This document shows, in pieces, positions 20,890 to 21,286 of a DNA stretch of 21,286 bases (its first letter is position 1; the number at the start of each line of letters is the position of its first letter). The stretch lies in the IMG/VR virus record IMGVR_UViG_3300042691_022215, positions 1 to 21,286 of that record. The stretch is one strand, 5' to 3'. The notes beneath the pieces are model-generated. The model had not been told where the DNA came from. It saw only the letters and a list, made by a program, of their open reading frames with translations, and searched no databases. The DNA comes from a virus. The position numbers were made by a program, and so were the translations under genes.

Positions 20890-21029
20890 GCAAGCCCACC
20901 AAGCGCCAGCAAGCCCAAAAGCTCATGGAGCTTGTCTCCTACCGCGAGCGGCTGCGCGAAACGCTGAACGACCAGCGCCGACATTTGGCAGCGGTTGACC
21001 GTGAAATCCGCCGACTGGTGACAAAGTGA
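20886..21029 (+). CDS. basic helical miniprotein, 47 aa
   Basis: ATG 20886 overlaps the previous stop (ATGA); GGAGAG precedes it. The protein is Arg/Gln-rich and likely one long helix or helical hairpin (KRQQAQKLMELVSYRERLRE, LAAVDREIRRLVTK), a possible coiled coil or nucleic-acid binder. TGA overlaps the next GTG (GTGA). Function unknown. Confidence 0.68.
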   Translation: MSKPTKRQQAQKLMELVSYRERLRETLNDQRRHLAAVDREIRRLVTK

Positions 21030-21256
21030 AAGCTACTAAACGAGCAAAAAGAATTGCAAAGCGTCTTGAAGAACTTAATTGGACTGTTTTTTCTGGAGAG
21101 CGCACCTGCAAATCATGCGGTCGTCACGAATACAGCTCGGGCGCCGTGTTCTGTTCAATGTGCGCGGCCGCTCTACCAGATAAACTAGATAGCAGCCAAA
21201 AAATTTTGGCAGAACTTGAAGACGCAATCTCCTACGCATTGGGAGAACAAAAGTGA
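21026..21256 (+). CDS. small zinc-ribbon protein, 76 aa
   Basis: GTG 21026 overlaps the previous stop (GTGA). Residues 1-17 are basic (KATKRAKRIAKRLEEL). Four cysteines (Cys28, Cys31, Cys43, Cys46) form C-x2-C-x11-C-x2-C, a zinc ribbon (TCKSCG, FCSMCA), followed by a helix. Such short ribbons bind nucleic acid or proteins. The TGA again overlaps a GTG. No named family. Confidence 0.72.
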   Translation: MKATKRAKRIAKRLEELNWTVFSGERTCKSCGRHEYSSGAVFCSMCAAALPDKLDSSQKILAELEDAISYALGEQK

Positions 21257-21286
21257 AGTCTCTGCTATTCCGAATCCGTCATCTGC
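21253..21286 (+). CDS. start of a further gene (partial)
   Basis: GTG 21253 overlaps the stop of the zinc-ribbon gene (GTGA), the same coupling used by the preceding pair, with GGGAG seven to eleven bases upstream. Only 11 codons (MKSLLFRIRHL) are in the window. Confidence 0.45.
   Translation, partial: MKSLLFRIRHL

Noticed and set aside
1-21286. CRISPR arrays, insertion sequences, diversity-generating retroelement, integrase, CI repressor
   Set aside because: No repeat-spacer pattern, transposase, reverse transcriptase, recombinase or CI-like protein was found in any frame.

Overview
The window is a continuous stretch of a podovirus-like phage genome (or prophage) with a P22-type virion. 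Base composition (roughly 50-55% G+C) and the style of the small accessory genes (GPW/ARLIAAAP, RLVPVDPT, AAERERCARIC motifs) suggest a betaproteobacterial host, probably Burkholderiales. That host call is inference. No integrase and no CI-type repressor is visible, so temperate or virulent cannot be decided here.

Bases 1-10156 (+) are the tail end of the late operon, packed with 1-4 base start/stop overlaps. They hold a partial gene, a 46-aa basic protein, gp10-like packaged-DNA stabilisation protein, two small proteins in the place of the gp26 needle gene, a gp14-like (GNAT/DUF2824-type) protein, three ejection proteins in gp7-gp20-gp16 order, a tailspike with a P22-like head-binding domain and a C-terminal S74 self-cleaving chaperone, an M15-type endolysin and a holin. 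The gene order matches P22.

Bases 10161-11720 are read leftward: a tRNA-Arg(UCU), about 500 bases of structured sequence with no convincing gene (including a cloverleaf-like four-way junction), and three small genes driven by a leftward promoter. At 11650-11723 this promoter faces a rightward promoter across three evenly spaced CTTAAGC sites, a lambda OR/OL-like switch. The rightward promoter drives a Cro-like gene whose mRNA should be leaderless. A boxA-like sequence and an intrinsic terminator follow it, as in lambda nutR/tR1.

Bases 12051-15931 (+) form the replication module: a double winged-helix protein, small unknown genes (one apparently split by a -1 frameshift), a 180-base intergenic stretch that folds into several stems including a three-way junction, an HNH endonuclease, an initiator gene carrying a 22-bp-period iteron array inside itself (a lambda-like origin), a small unknown protein and a DnaB-type helicase.

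Bases 15991-21286 hold a fused SNF2-type helicase/DNA methyltransferase and a chain of about ten very small accessory genes. Three transcription units here (ATG at 15991, 18271 and 20256) are preceded by the same regulatory module: an AGGGTNNNNCCCT palindrome exactly 66 bp upstream of the ATG, a GCTARRAT-like -10 and a CAACAAGGAGAGA ribosome binding site. This looks like a phage-specific control element. The accessory genes also share repeated start and end segments, which suggests cassette-style shuffling.
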